A stretch of 64,000 nt of DNA from JAPLJM01 sp963708515 (GTDB lineage Bacteria > Desulfobacterota > Syntrophia > Syntrophales > Fen-1087). The DNA is taken from assembly GCA_963708515.1 (NCBI GenBank), contig CAVPSX010000023.1, forward strand, positions 1-64,000, in the 5' to 3' direction. Numbering within the stretch: position 1 is the first letter of the stretch; each line of letters begins with the position of its first letter. The position numbers and the translations under genes are program-made. The notes under the pieces are model-generated. The model was not told where the DNA came from. It saw nothing but the letters and a program-made list of their open reading frames with translations, and made no database searches. This document shows, piece after piece, positions 15,482 through 24,306 of the stretch.

Positions 15482-17179
15482 TTACTGTCCTTTCCCACCC
15501 GCTTTTTTTAGCATTTCCCGGGCGTGATCCCTTGTTTTTCTGGTCAATTCAATCCCGCCGAGCATGCGGGTGATCTCGTCGAGGCGTTCCTCCCGGGAAA
15601 GGGCTTCCATGAAGGTTTTGGCCTTGCTGTTGGAAACCCTTTTGACGACCCGGTAATGTCGGTCTCCGAAACAGGCGATCTGGGGCAGATGCGTGATGCA
15701 CAGCACCTGGTGGTGCAGAGCCACTTCCTTGAGCTTTTCCCCGACAATTTCAGCCGTCGCGCCGCCAATGCCGCTGTCGACCTCATCGAAGATGATGGTG
15801 CTCACGGAGCCGGAGCGGGCCAGGACTTTTTTCATGGCCAGGATAATCCGCGACAACTCGCCGCCGGAGGCAATGCGGTTCAATGGTTTCAGCGCTTCGC
15901 CGACATTGGTGGACAGATAAAATTCAACATCGTCCTGCCCCCGCTCTGTGTAGGGGTCCGCGGCAGTGCCTTGAACCCTGCCCATTTCTTTGAATCGCAC
16001 CTGAAACTGAGCCGCTCCCATGTTCAGGGCCCTTATTTCCCCCCCGATTTCACTTTCCAGCAGAACCGCCTTTTCCCGACGCTTTTTCGACAGGCCGAGC
16101 GCCTTTTCTTTCAGGAGACCGGTTTGAACCGCCAGTTCCGCAGAGACCCTTTGCATTTCCTCGTCGGCGTCGCCGATCTCATGGAGTTCCTTGTCCATGT
16201 CGGCCTGTCTTGTCAGGACCGACTCGATCGTGCCCCCGTATTTTCGCTTGAGACGTCCGAGCGTCTCCAGGCGGTCATCAATGAGGGCAAGCCGGTCCGG
16301 ATCGTAGGATAATCTTTTCGCATAATTTCGCAGCGTCAATGCAGCGTCCTCAAGCTGAAAATAAAGCGCGTCAAGGTACTGCTCCTGCAAATTCAACTGA
16401 TGATCGATTTGGCGGATTTCCCGGATTTCCGCGAGGGTTCGCTTGAGTTCCTCCAGGATACAGCCGCTTTTCCCGTAAAGCCGCTCATGGGCTTGACCGG
16501 CATAATCCATCAATTTCTGAACATTGTTAAGGCGCTTTTTTTCATCCGAGAGCGCGGCATCCTCACCGGCTGAAGGGTTGGCGTCGGCAATTTCCCGGAT
16601 CTGGAAACGCAGGAAGTCCTCCCTTTCAACGCGCTTCTCCCGCAAGCCGGCCAGAGAGCGCTGTCGCTCCCTCAGACCCTGCACGCGGCGAAAGGTTTCT
16701 GCGTAGTCGGCGCGCAGCGGCAGCAGCTCGCCGGATTCATCCAGAATATCAATGTGATGATCGGCATTCAGGAGCGCCTGGTGCTCGTGCTGTCCGCAGA
16801 TATTCATGAGGGATTCCCCGACGGCGGACAGGGTGGCCAGTGTAACCGGCGAGTCATTGATATAAATGCGGTTTTTGCCCGAACGGGAGATGACCCGCCG
16901 GATCATCAACCCTTCGCACGCATCCAGCCCCAGTTCGTCCAGCTTCATCCGGATGGACGGGTTCCCCCGAAGATCAAATAGGGCTTCCACCACCGCTGCA
17001 TCCTCATCGGTCCGGATCATATCGGCGGATGCCCGGTCGCCCAAAAGCAGGCTGACAGCGCCGATGATGATGGATTTGCCGGCGCCGGTTTCGCCCGATA
17101 TCACGTTGAATCCCTCTGCAAAGGCGATGTTGAGCGCGTCAATAATCGCAAAGTTCCGGATGGATAATTCAATCAGCAT
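15482..17179 (-). CDS. recN: DNA repair protein RecN
   Basis: The 565-residue SMC-like ATPase has Walker A GETGAGKSIIIGA near residue 30, paired coiled-coil arms (about 155-365), signature LNRIASGGELSRIILAMKKVL and Walker B TIIFDEVDSGIGG. RecN binds single-stranded DNA ends and helps repair double-strand breaks. The start is taken at MLIELSIRNFAI (17179), the normal RecN N-terminus. It overlaps the end of nadK by 11 bases, and the following acetyltransferase begins 3 bases after its stop. Confidence 0.96.
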   Translation of the reverse strand: MLIELSIRNFAIIDALNIAFAEGFNVISGETGAGKSIIIGAVSLLLGDRASADMIRTDEDAAVVEALFDLRGNPSIRMKLDELGLDACEGLMIRRVISRSGKNRIYINDSPVTLATLSAVGESLMNICGQHEHQALLNADHHIDILDESGELLPLRADYAETFRRVQGLRERQRSLAGLREKRVEREDFLRFQIREIADANPSAGEDAALSDEKKRLNNVQKLMDYAGQAHERLYGKSGCILEELKRTLAEIREIRQIDHQLNLQEQYLDALYFQLEDAALTLRNYAKRLSYDPDRLALIDDRLETLGRLKRKYGGTIESVLTRQADMDKELHEIGDADEEMQRVSAELAVQTGLLKEKALGLSKKRREKAVLLESEIGGEIRALNMGAAQFQVRFKEMGRVQGTAADPYTERGQDDVEFYLSTNVGEALKPLNRIASGGELSRIILAMKKVLARSGSVSTIIFDEVDSGIGGATAEIVGEKLKEVALHHQVLCITHLPQIACFGDRHYRVVKRVSNSKAKTFMEALSREERLDEITRMLGGIELTRKTRDHAREMLKKAGGKGQ

Positions 17180-18098
17180 TGTTTGGATATCCCGCGGGCA
17201 ATCCCCCCCACCCCAACTTCGTTCTGAGAATTTCAAGGTAATCCCGGTGCGGCGAGGCGACTAGGATCGTGACAAACCGGGATTTTCTCACTTCAATGGC
17301 GTCGCCCGATTGCAGTGTAAAGGCCACCTGGCCGTCCAGCGTCAGCGTTGCCCCCGTCTCTTTTGTCCAGAGAATCACCTTGACGACGACCCCTGCCGGC
17401 AGGATCACCGGACGGTTTGTCAAGGTATGCGGGCAAAGGGGATTGAGGATCATGGCTTCCTGTTCGGGAAAGACGATCGGCCCCCCGGCGGAAAGCGAAT
17501 AGGCGGTCGATCCGGTCGGTGTCGCGATGATCAGGCCGTCGGCCTTGAACGTCGCCAGGTGGCGGTCATTGACAGCCGTTTCCAGTTCCACAATGCGCGA
17601 GAGATTGTCGCGGTTGATGACCATTTCGTTGAGCACACTGCCTTCACCGACAAGATGGCCCTGGCGCGTGATCGTCACGTCCAGCATCATACGCTTTTCC
17701 GTTCGAAAGCTGCCGGCAATAATCCGCTCCAGGGCTGAGAGCATTTCGTCCAGATAGACTTCTGTCAGATAACCCAGTCCGCCGATATTGATGCCCAGGA
17801 TGGGGATATTGGATTCGCAGACGGAACGGGCCACCCTCAGCATCGTGCCGTCCCCACCGAAAACGACGATGATATCTGCAGAGGCCGCCAGCGTTTTCCA
17901 TCCCAGCCCGCCGGTGTCGCCGGTCCGAATGGCGGTCGCTTCATCAAGGAAGACATCGATCCTTTGGCTCAGAAGCCATTCTCTCAGGCTCAGGGCGTAT
18001 TCGGAAGATTTTTCCTTGGCGATATTGGCGATGATGCCGACTTTTTTGATGCTCATGACCGTTCCCGACAGATTTCCGTAAAATTCAAATTTTTTCAT
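17169..18098 (-). CDS. nadK: NAD kinase
   Basis: The protein has the NAD kinase landmarks FGGDGTMLRVAR, NIGGLGYLTEV, LNEMVINRD, FKADGLIIATPTGSTAYSLSAGGPI and GATLTLDGQ. It phosphorylates NAD to NADP in the cytosol. From ATG 18098 it is 309 residues; an internal ATG at 18056 (MSIKKVGIIANI) gives 295 residues and matches the usual start better, so the true start is uncertain. It is the promoter-proximal gene of the nadK-recN-acetyltransferase-mltA run, with an 11-base overlap into recN. Confidence 0.95.
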   Translation of the reverse strand: MKKFEFYGNLSGTVMSIKKVGIIANIAKEKSSEYALSLREWLLSQRIDVFLDEATAIRTGDTGGLGWKTLAASADIIVVFGGDGTMLRVARSVCESNIPILGINIGGLGYLTEVYLDEMLSALERIIAGSFRTEKRMMLDVTITRQGHLVGEGSVLNEMVINRDNLSRIVELETAVNDRHLATFKADGLIIATPTGSTAYSLSAGGPIVFPEQEAMILNPLCPHTLTNRPVILPAGVVVKVILWTKETGATLTLDGQVAFTLQSGDAIEVRKSRFVTILVASPHRDYLEILRTKLGWGGLPAGYPNNAD

Positions 18099-18272
18099 GC
18101 TGGGCGACAGCGAAGAATCAAATACATAAAATAATTTGTTGCGACGTCCCTCAGAATGATCGGATTAATCTCCCATAGGCCATCGTTCTTCATCGATAGA
18201 AAAACGATCCTGTACGCAGGCGGGACGGGAGCTTTTATCATAAATATACAGGAGTGTCTATGTGTATTCATC

Positions 18273-18301
18273 TTGACAACGGGGCGCTTATTTCCTATAG
18301 T
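18273..18301 (+). promoter_or_regulatory. Consensus promoter of the dehydratase gene
   Basis: TTGACA (18273-18278), a 17-base spacer and TATAGT (18296-18301) form a near-consensus sigma70 promoter 22 bases upstream of the coding start at 18323. Confidence 0.75.
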
Positions 18302-18322
18302 TAAGGGGCAAAAAGGCGATGA

Positions 18323-19357
18323 ATGAACGTCGGTCCTTTCACTGGATTACTTTCTGTTGAAATGATGTCAACGCTGAAACCCGGTCGGTTACCCGCTATC
18401 GAAGATATCATCCAAGCATACGAAACAGTTAAAAAATATGCCTGCCATACGCCCGTTTTAACTTCAAGGAGTGTCAATGCGATGCTCCATGCGGATATTT
18501 ACCTCAAGTGTGAAAACTTTCAAAGGGGCGGCGCGTTTAAGTTCCGCGGTGCGTCCAATGCGGTTTTCAATCTGACGCAGGAAGAGGCGCAGAGAGGCGT
18601 TACTACCCACAGCTCCGGAAATCATGCGGCAGGCCTGGCGTTGGCCGCCTCTATGCGAGGCATTCCATCTTATATTGTGATGCCTGAGAATGCGCCGGCA
18701 ATCAAAAAGAAAGCCGTGGCAGGTTACGGTGGAAAGATTACATTCTGCAAGCCGACCCAGAAAGACAGAGAGGATACGTTAAATCAAGTCCAAATCCGTA
18801 CGGGATCTATGTTTATCCATGCTTACAATAATTTTAACGTCATCTGCGGACAGGGAACGGCGTCCCTTGAGCTGCTTGGCGCGTATCCTGATCTGGATGC
18901 GGTGATTGCCCCGGTTGGAGGGGGAGGTTTGTTAAGCGGTACGCTTACCTACACGAAAGGGCTTAATTCCGGCATCAAGGTTTACGGAACCGAACCGCTT
19001 AATGCCGACGATGCGTTTCGCTCATTGCGCGATCAAAGGATATATCCGTCCGTACACCCTGATACAATCGCCGACGGGTTACGCACAGCGCTCTGCAAAT
19101 TGACCTTTGATATCATTTCTGCAAAGTGCGACGGGATCCTGACAGTTACCGAGGAGAGCATCATCATCGCCATGAGAATGATCTGGGAGCGCATGAAGAT
19201 CATCATCGAACCGTCGTCCGCCGTACCTGTTGCCGCCATCATGGAGCACCCTCAATTCTTTGCAGGAAAAAAGGTCGGCGTGATTATATCGGGTGGCAAT
19301 GTCGATCTGGGCGACCTTCCTTTTAAACAAAGCCATAAACCTTTTCCCTCCCCTTGA
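18323..19357 (+). CDS. PLP-dependent threonine/serine dehydratase (or serine racemase)
   Basis: This 344-residue fold-type II PLP enzyme has the Schiff-base lysine motif FKFRGASNA, the SSGNHAAG substrate loop, the glycine-rich phosphate loop GGGGLLSG and the ring-N loop ISGGNVDLG. It lacks the regulatory ACT domain of biosynthetic IlvA, so it matches catabolic threonine dehydratase or serine racemase. Products would be 2-oxobutyrate or pyruvate plus ammonia, or D-serine. ATG 18323 has AAGG six bases upstream; an internal MMSTLKPG start at 18362 is possible. Confidence 0.9.
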   Translation: MNVGPFTGLLSVEMMSTLKPGRLPAIEDIIQAYETVKKYACHTPVLTSRSVNAMLHADIYLKCENFQRGGAFKFRGASNAVFNLTQEEAQRGVTTHSSGNHAAGLALAASMRGIPSYIVMPENAPAIKKKAVAGYGGKITFCKPTQKDREDTLNQVQIRTGSMFIHAYNNFNVICGQGTASLELLGAYPDLDAVIAPVGGGGLLSGTLTYTKGLNSGIKVYGTEPLNADDAFRSLRDQRIYPSVHPDTIADGLRTALCKLTFDIISAKCDGILTVTEESIIIAMRMIWERMKIIIEPSSAVPVAAIMEHPQFFAGKKVGVIISGGNVDLGDLPFKQSHKPFPSP

Positions 19358-19544
19358 TATTACTGAAAGGTCATTCTTTTTTGAAGTCAAGAATGGCGGC
19401 TGATGCGCTTGCATACCAGATTACAACCAGTACAGTACAGGGGTGATTGAAGAAAATATGGCATTCACCAAACCTTGACGGTATCTACAAGTCAACAATA
19501 GGAAACGCCTTAAAGAGCTGAAGAATATGAATTGAAAGCATGCA

Positions 19545-19870
19545 TGCGTTCCTGAGAGAAGGACGCCCGGATGATGTAACGGGCCAGGTTCTTCATGGCC
19601 GTATCATCTTTTGGAGATATGCGATTGCCGCAGAAGACGTTGAATCCCGAATGCCTCCACCCGGAGAGCATTTTCACCATCTCCTCCATTATCTTCCCCT
19701 TGTTCATCAGCATCCTGAGCACCTTGTGCCGGAAGATGGCTTCCATCTTTTTCAATTCCAGTGGCGGGGGCAACGCGGAACATGCCCCTGCTGCCATAGA
19801 AACAGCCATCCGTCACGAGGATGTGGGTGTATCGGATTTGTCCTGGGGTGGTTTCTGCATAGTTATTTTA
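19545..19870 (-). pseudogene. IS91-type transposase remnant (middle part)
   Basis: On the minus strand, near 19870, the frame reads RYTHILVTDGCFYGSRGMFRVAP. It shifts by one and continues LELKKMEAIFRHKVLRMLM then GWRHSGFNVFCGNRISP and NLARYIIRASFSQERM, breaking off near 19548. These stretches are the well-conserved centre of IS91-family (Y2-type) transposases. The N-terminal zinc-binding part and the C-terminal end are missing and at least one frameshift is present, so it is dead. A remnant of the N-terminal part of the same transposase type lies at 25158-25365 in the same orientation. Confidence 0.75.
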
Positions 19871-20043
19871 CTTATAGAAAATCGAAGGATGAATCATCCG
19901 GCGGCATCTGACCCCTGGTTAAGGATGGATTGACGGCTGTTCCTTGCTTGGCCACAACACAGAGCAACCGTTCCGGCGATAATGCCCAAGGATACTTGAT
20001 CCGCCGTCAAAAATAATTAAAAACATCGTGTCATAAACAGGCC

Positions 20044-20072
20044 TTGACATGCCTGCTGAACTTGTGTATTGA
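20044..20072 (+). promoter_or_regulatory. Promoter of the manganese-riboswitch operon
   Basis: TTGACA (20044-20049), 17 bases, then TATTGA (20067-20072) with a TG directly before it (extended -10). The predicted start is near 20079-20080, a few bases before the first paired base of the aptamer. Confidence 0.75.
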
Positions 20073-20081
20073 AATCCAAAT

Positions 20082-20183
20082 GTAAAGGGGAGTAGTTCGC
20101 TACAGCGGTCATCGTCAGCACGTCCGGCTTTGTTCGGACCGGTGCCGCAGGTCAGGGGCCACCTGATGAACAAGACCTTTACC
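20082..20183 (+). ncRNA. yybP-ykoY manganese riboswitch aptamer
   Basis: The RNA opens with GUAAAGGGGAGUAG (20082-20095), the hallmark L1 sequence of the yybP-ykoY class, and closes with CAAGACCUUUACC (20171-20183), the matching L3/P1 strand. P1 pairs GUAAAGG (20082-20088) with CCUUUAC (20176-20182). Between them are further stems, such as GUCCGGC-UUUGUU-CGGAC-like at about 20122-20140 and AGGU-CAGGGGCC-ACCU at 20149-20164. The class binds Mn2+ between L1 and L3. Downstream lies a P-type ATPase, a known target of this riboswitch class. Confidence 0.9.
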
Positions 20184-20232
20184 GGGCGCAACACATAAAA
20201 GTGAGTGTTGCACACGGTAAAGGTCTTTTTTT
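20172..20232 (+). terminator. Riboswitch expression-platform terminator
   Basis: AAGACCTTTACCG (20172-20184) pairs with CGGTAAAGGTCTT (20215-20227), and GCAACAC (20188-20194) with GTGTTGC (20205-20211). A U-tract follows to 20232. The left arm is the 3' strand of aptamer stem P1, so aptamer folding and terminator folding exclude each other. Mn2+ binding should stop termination and turn the operon on. Confidence 0.88.
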
Positions 20233-20252
20233 ATGGAAAGGGATGGATATCG

Positions 20253-20807
20253 ATGAAGAAAATAGTCGTGGCGGGCGTGATTGCGTTGATTGCGGTGGCC
20301 CTTCTGCTCTGGGCGCTGATTGCCGGGACTGCTTTCCTGTGGAAACAATTGCCGACATTGACGGACGACGGAGCGCGAATAGCGCAGGACGCCCTCAAAA
20401 AAGGGGAGGACGTCTTCCCTGGATTGCAGGAGAAGGTCAAAGAAACATCTCCCTGGTTGGCCGGGAAGGTCAGGGATATTCTTCATGCAGGCGGCCTTCC
20501 TGAAACGGACATCGCCGGAGAAGAAATCCTGCCTGTTCCCCGCTACCCCGGCATGATACGAACCGCCTATGCGCTCACGGATCAAAAAAAGACCGTTTCT
20601 TACAAAGGAAAGGCCGCATACAGGGCAGTCATCGAGTTTTATCACAAGGAAATGGCTGTACTTGGCTTTCAGGGCAAAGTCATCAGCGCGTCGCAACAGC
20701 AGGAGACATATGAGTATCGAAAGGGAACGCGGAAACTGGGATTCAAATTTGAGAAGGCATCGACGATCCCCTCGGAACTCACCGCGCTGACCATCAGAGA
20801 AATATAA
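20253..20807 (+). CDS. Membrane-anchored hypothetical protein, first gene of the Mn operon
   Basis: The 184-residue protein starts MKKIVVAGVIALIAVALLLW, one N-terminal transmembrane helix or uncleaved signal (residues 3-27). A short charged stretch follows, then a soluble region with LPVPRYPGMIRTAYALTDQKKTVSYKGKAAYRAVIEFYHKEMAVLGFQGKV, which has the flavour of small periplasmic or lipoprotein alpha+beta domains. I do not recognise the family. It begins 20 bases after the riboswitch terminator and is followed by the zinc-ribbon gene and the P-type ATPase, so it is probably an accessory to metal export. Start chosen at 20253; an in-frame ATG at 20205 lies inside the terminator hairpin. Confidence 0.75.
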   Translation: MKKIVVAGVIALIAVALLLWALIAGTAFLWKQLPTLTDDGARIAQDALKKGEDVFPGLQEKVKETSPWLAGKVRDILHAGGLPETDIAGEEILPVPRYPGMIRTAYALTDQKKTVSYKGKAAYRAVIEFYHKEMAVLGFQGKVISASQQQETYEYRKGTRKLGFKFEKASTIPSELTALTIREI

Positions 20808-20862
20808 TAGCATGATTTTGAGCATTAGTTTCATTTCAATTTACCTGTACGGAGGTCTTAAA

Positions 20863-21126
20863 ATGATTTGTCCAAGATGCAAGGAGGAACTCAACGAAGC
20901 GGTAAAAAACGGGGTCACGATCGATCACTGTCTGGCGTGCGGCGGCATATGGCTGGACAAGGGCGAAATGGGCAGGATGATCAGCCAGATAAAACAGGCG
21001 GAATCTTCCCTCGATGACGAGTTCCGGCCGCTCTTCAGGGAAAAGAAAGAATATTACGATAAATACGACAAATACAGATATAAGCAGAAATCCACGTACC
21101 AGAGGATATTCGATATCTTCGACTGA
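20863..21126 (+). CDS. zf-TFIIB-type zinc ribbon protein
   Basis: The 87-residue protein opens MICPRCKEEL, and the pattern CPxC-x18-CxxCGGIWLDKGE is diagnostic of the zf-TFIIB (PF13453) family. The C-terminal half is charged and helical (FRPLFREKKEYYDKYDKYRY). The four cysteines should bind one Zn2+ or another metal; function is unknown in the family. GGAGG sits 9 bases before the ATG. It lies inside the Mn-riboswitch operon between the membrane protein and the ATPase, which suggests a role in metal homeostasis or quality control of the transporter (inference). Confidence 0.85.
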   Translation: MICPRCKEELNEAVKNGVTIDHCLACGGIWLDKGEMGRMISQIKQAESSLDDEFRPLFREKKEYYDKYDKYRYKQKSTYQRIFDIFD

Positions 21127-21208
21127 GCGTGGGGCAACCTTACGCTGCGGCATGATTTGCATTGCGATCCGTGTGGCGTTGCCGTTCGGGGTAGTCTGAC
21201 GTCCGGTC

Positions 21209-21304
21209 ATGAAAAAGACGAAAGTTCAACCCAAGCAAAACGAAGCCTGGAGAAGGCGAGAGAAAATGAAAGCAAATCAGAAGGAGGCTCTGCAAATTAA
21301 ATGA
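21209..21304 (+). CDS. Possible 31-residue basic ORF overlapping the ATPase start
   Basis: ATG 21209 opens MKKTKVQPKQNEAWRRREKM and ends LQIK-stop. Its TGA overlaps the ATPase start codon as ATGA (21301-21304). No ribosome site precedes it. It contains the GGAGG used by the ATPase. It may be a coupled small protein or just chance; coding is not proven. Confidence 0.3.
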   Translation: MKKTKVQPKQNEAWRRREKMKANQKEALQIK

Positions 21305-23982
21305 GATGGCATCAAAAGTCCATAGATGCAGTATTCAGCGAATTAAATTCCTCTGTTTCCGGGTTAACTTCGGATGATGCTGCAAAAAGAATCGAGCAAT
21401 ACGGCCCGAACGAATTAAAGATAAAAAAGAAAAAGACGCCGTTGAGAATGTTTCTTGATCAGTTCAAGGACTTTCTGATCATCGTCCTGATTGCGGCTGG
21501 AATCATCGCCGGAATCGTCGGCAAGCCGACGGATGCGGCGGCGATCATGGCGATTGTCGTCCTCAACGCGATTATCGGTTTTATCCAGGAGTTCAAGGCA
21601 GAAAAGGCCATGGATGCGCTTAAGCGGATGGCTTCCCCGAACGCCACCATGTCCAGGGATGGAATTCCGTGTACTGTTCCGGCCTCTCAAATAGTGCCCG
21701 GCGATGTCGTGCTCGTGGAAGCAGGCCAGATTATCCCCGCGGATATGAGGTTGTTCGAGGTTTCCAGCCTGAAGATTGAGGAAGCCGCCCTGACAGGAGA
21801 GTCAGTGCCTGCCGAAAAACAGATTGCTCCCATTCCTGATGATCACCTGCCCCTGGGAGATAGAAAGAACATGGCCTATCAGGGGACGATCATCACCTAT
21901 GGAAGGGCAAGCGGCATTGTTGTGGCGACAGGCATGGAGACGGAGATGGGAAAGATCGCCACCATGCTTCAGGATGAAAAGGAACTGAAGACCCCCCTTC
22001 AGCAAAGACTTGCCGTCTTCGGCAATAAACTGGCGATTGCCATCCTGATCATATGCGCCATCGTCTTTGTCGCCGGAATGATGAAGGGAGAGCCGGTCAT
22101 GCTGATGCTGCTGACGGCGATCAGCCTCGCTGTGGCGGCGATACCGGAGGCGCTTCCGGCGGTCATCACGATAGCCCTTGCCTTCGGCGCCAAAAAGATG
22201 GTCAAGCTCAATGCCCTGATCAGAAAACTGCCGGCGGTTGAGACTCTGGGCTCTGTCACTTACATTTGCTCCGACAAAACGGGAACGCTCACCCTGAATA
22301 AGATGACCGTGGAAGAGGTTTATTTTGACAACCATTTGATAAAAACGGAAAACATCACCGGTTCAGCGACCGCCGCCGGCCAGGCGGGTGAAAACATAAA
22401 ATCCAAAGACGGCGCGAGCCCATCGCCTGTCAGCGATTATTTACTGACCGCTTCCGCGTTATGCAACGATTCAAAAATGTCCGCGGATGGAACAATCATT
22501 GGAGATCCTACGGAGACGGCCCTTTATGTGCTCGCCAGGGATAAAGGTTTCGATGCCTCTGCCCTTCAGGATAAACTGTTCCGGATTGCGGAGATACCTT
22601 TCGATTCCGAACGAAAAAGCATGACGACCTTCCATCCGGATCCTTCAGGCTCTGGAATCATATCTTTTACAAAGGGAGCCGTTGAGGCGCTGCTCGACAA
22701 GTCTGAAAATATTTACACATCAGAAGGGCCGAAGCCTTTTGACGCAAAAGAGATTCACCGGATCACTGATAAAATGGCCGCGGAAGGCCTGCGGGTTTTG
22801 TGTCTCGCGATGAGAAACTGGGAAAAGTTGCCGGAAGATTTATCCCCGGAAAATGTCGAGAAGGGGCTGACGATCATCGGCCTTGTCGGCATGATGGATC
22901 CGCCGCGGGAAGAGGCGAGGGAGGCTGTTTCCCTGTGCAAAACAGCCGGCATCAGGCCCGTCATGATTACAGGCGATCATCCGATTACGGCCAGGGCCAT
23001 TGCCAGAAGGATAGGCATCATCGAAGACGGCGCAAAAACCGTCATAACGGGCCGGGAGCTGGATAAACTCCCGATGGAGGAATTTGAAGCAAGGGTTGAA
23101 CATCTCAGGGTCTATGCGAGAGTCGTCCCCGAGCAGAAATTAAAGATTGTGAAGGCGCTTCAGGATAAAGGACAGTATGTCGCCATGACAGGCGACGGCG
23201 TCAATGACGCCCCGGCGCTGAAGAGGGCAAATATCGGAGTCGCCATGGGCATTACCGGGACGGATGTGTCCAAGGAATCTTCTTCGATGATCCTTCTCGA
23301 CGATAACTTCGCCACCATCGTCAAGGCAGTGAAAGAAGGAAGGCGTATTTATGACAACATCATCAAATTCATAAAATATTCCATGACCTCGAATGCCGGA
23401 ACGCTGTGGGTCATATTTCTTGCCCCGTTTTTCGGGCTTCCGTTGCCTCTTGTTCCCATCCAGATTTTGTGGATGAATCTTCTTACGGACAGCCTTCCGG
23501 GCCTTTCGCTGACGACAGAGCCTGCTGACAGAGGAATTATGAACAGGCCTCCGAGAAACCCAGTGGAAGGGGTTTTTGCCGGCGGCATAGGGTTATTTAT
23601 CATTAAATACGGGCTGATCATCGGCATTGCCGCCTTGCTCTTTCAGGCGCATGCTCTTTCCAGTCAGTATGCCTGGCAGACCATGATTTTTACGGGACTT
23701 GTGCTGGGAAGGATGGCGGTCGTCATGGCGGTGCGTTCAGAAGACGACTCCCTGTTCAAGATTGGCATCTTTTCCAACAAACCGCTTCTTGGGGCGGTGT
23801 TGCTAACATTTATACTCCAGATGGCTGTTGTTTACACGCCGTTTCTGAACACGGTTTTTAATACCCAGCCATTGACTTTAAAAGAGCTGTTACTGACCGT
23901 TGCCTTTTCGTCTATTGTGTTATTTATTGTTGAAATTGAAAAGCTGTACCGACGGAGGAAGCGGCAAACCGTGGCAGATTGA
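21301..23982 (+). CDS. P-type Ca2+/Mn2+-transporting ATPase
   Basis: The 893-residue type II P-ATPase has the N-terminal cation-ATPase domain (to about 70), actuator motif ALTGESVPAEK, M4 ion-site motif AAIPEALPAVITIAL, phosphorylation motif SDKTGTLT (D325), nucleotide-domain FTKGAVEALL, hinge TGDGVNDAPALKRANIGVAMG and six C-terminal helices with M6 NLLTDSLPGLSL. This is the SERCA/PMR1-like group that exports Ca2+ or Mn2+. The upstream yybP-ykoY riboswitch argues for Mn2+ as the regulated ion and likely substrate. GGAGG lies 13 bases before ATG 21301. It is the last gene of the riboswitch operon. Confidence 0.93.
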   Translation: MRWHQKSIDAVFSELNSSVSGLTSDDAAKRIEQYGPNELKIKKKKTPLRMFLDQFKDFLIIVLIAAGIIAGIVGKPTDAAAIMAIVVLNAIIGFIQEFKAEKAMDALKRMASPNATMSRDGIPCTVPASQIVPGDVVLVEAGQIIPADMRLFEVSSLKIEEAALTGESVPAEKQIAPIPDDHLPLGDRKNMAYQGTIITYGRASGIVVATGMETEMGKIATMLQDEKELKTPLQQRLAVFGNKLAIAILIICAIVFVAGMMKGEPVMLMLLTAISLAVAAIPEALPAVITIALAFGAKKMVKLNALIRKLPAVETLGSVTYICSDKTGTLTLNKMTVEEVYFDNHLIKTENITGSATAAGQAGENIKSKDGASPSPVSDYLLTASALCNDSKMSADGTIIGDPTETALYVLARDKGFDASALQDKLFRIAEIPFDSERKSMTTFHPDPSGSGIISFTKGAVEALLDKSENIYTSEGPKPFDAKEIHRITDKMAAEGLRVLCLAMRNWEKLPEDLSPENVEKGLTIIGLVGMMDPPREEAREAVSLCKTAGIRPVMITGDHPITARAIARRIGIIEDGAKTVITGRELDKLPMEEFEARVEHLRVYARVVPEQKLKIVKALQDKGQYVAMTGDGVNDAPALKRANIGVAMGITGTDVSKESSSMILLDDNFATIVKAVKEGRRIYDNIIKFIKYSMTSNAGTLWVIFLAPFFGLPLPLVPIQILWMNLLTDSLPGLSLTTEPADRGIMNRPPRNPVEGVFAGGIGLFIIKYGLIIGIAALLFQAHALSSQYAWQTMIFTGLVLGRMAVVMAVRSEDDSLFKIGIFSNKPLLGAVLLTFILQMAVVYTPFLNTVFNTQPLTLKELLLTVAFSSIVLFIVEIEKLYRRRKRQTVAD

Positions 23983-24065
23983 AAAAAAGGGAAACCCATC
24001 AGTTTCTTGCAGATATTAATTGATAAGGCAATGCTTTTGATGGGTTGGAGTATAGGGGGGAATGT

Positions 24066-24260
24066 TTTTGCCTGTCAAGGGATATTCCCCCGTGATATTT
24101 CCCCGTGCGGTCACGAATTACCGTTTGAAACAATGCATGCTTGTGGCGGTTGGTGTTGTGTTGAGAACAGCAAGATAGACGTAACAAAATATCCAATTAC
24201 CGATTTTTCAAGAGCGTCAAAACGCCGGAATCGCTGCTCAAGGCTAACATCTTCCTACCA
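24066..24260 (+). repeat. Dispersed intergenic repeat, near full copy
   Basis: This copy contains AATTACCGTTTGAAACAATG, GTAACAAAATATCCAATTAC and the core TTTTTCAAGAGCGTCAAAAC + GCCGGAATCGCTG. It fills the spacer (23983-24306) between the ATPase and the kinase-like gene; no gene is seen there. A GGGGAAT/ATTCCCC hairpin lies at about 24060-24095. Confidence 0.62.
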
Positions 24261-24306
24261 ATGCTGGAGAAGTTGGAAAGCTGAAAAGTCTTCTAATCTC
24301 ATTATC

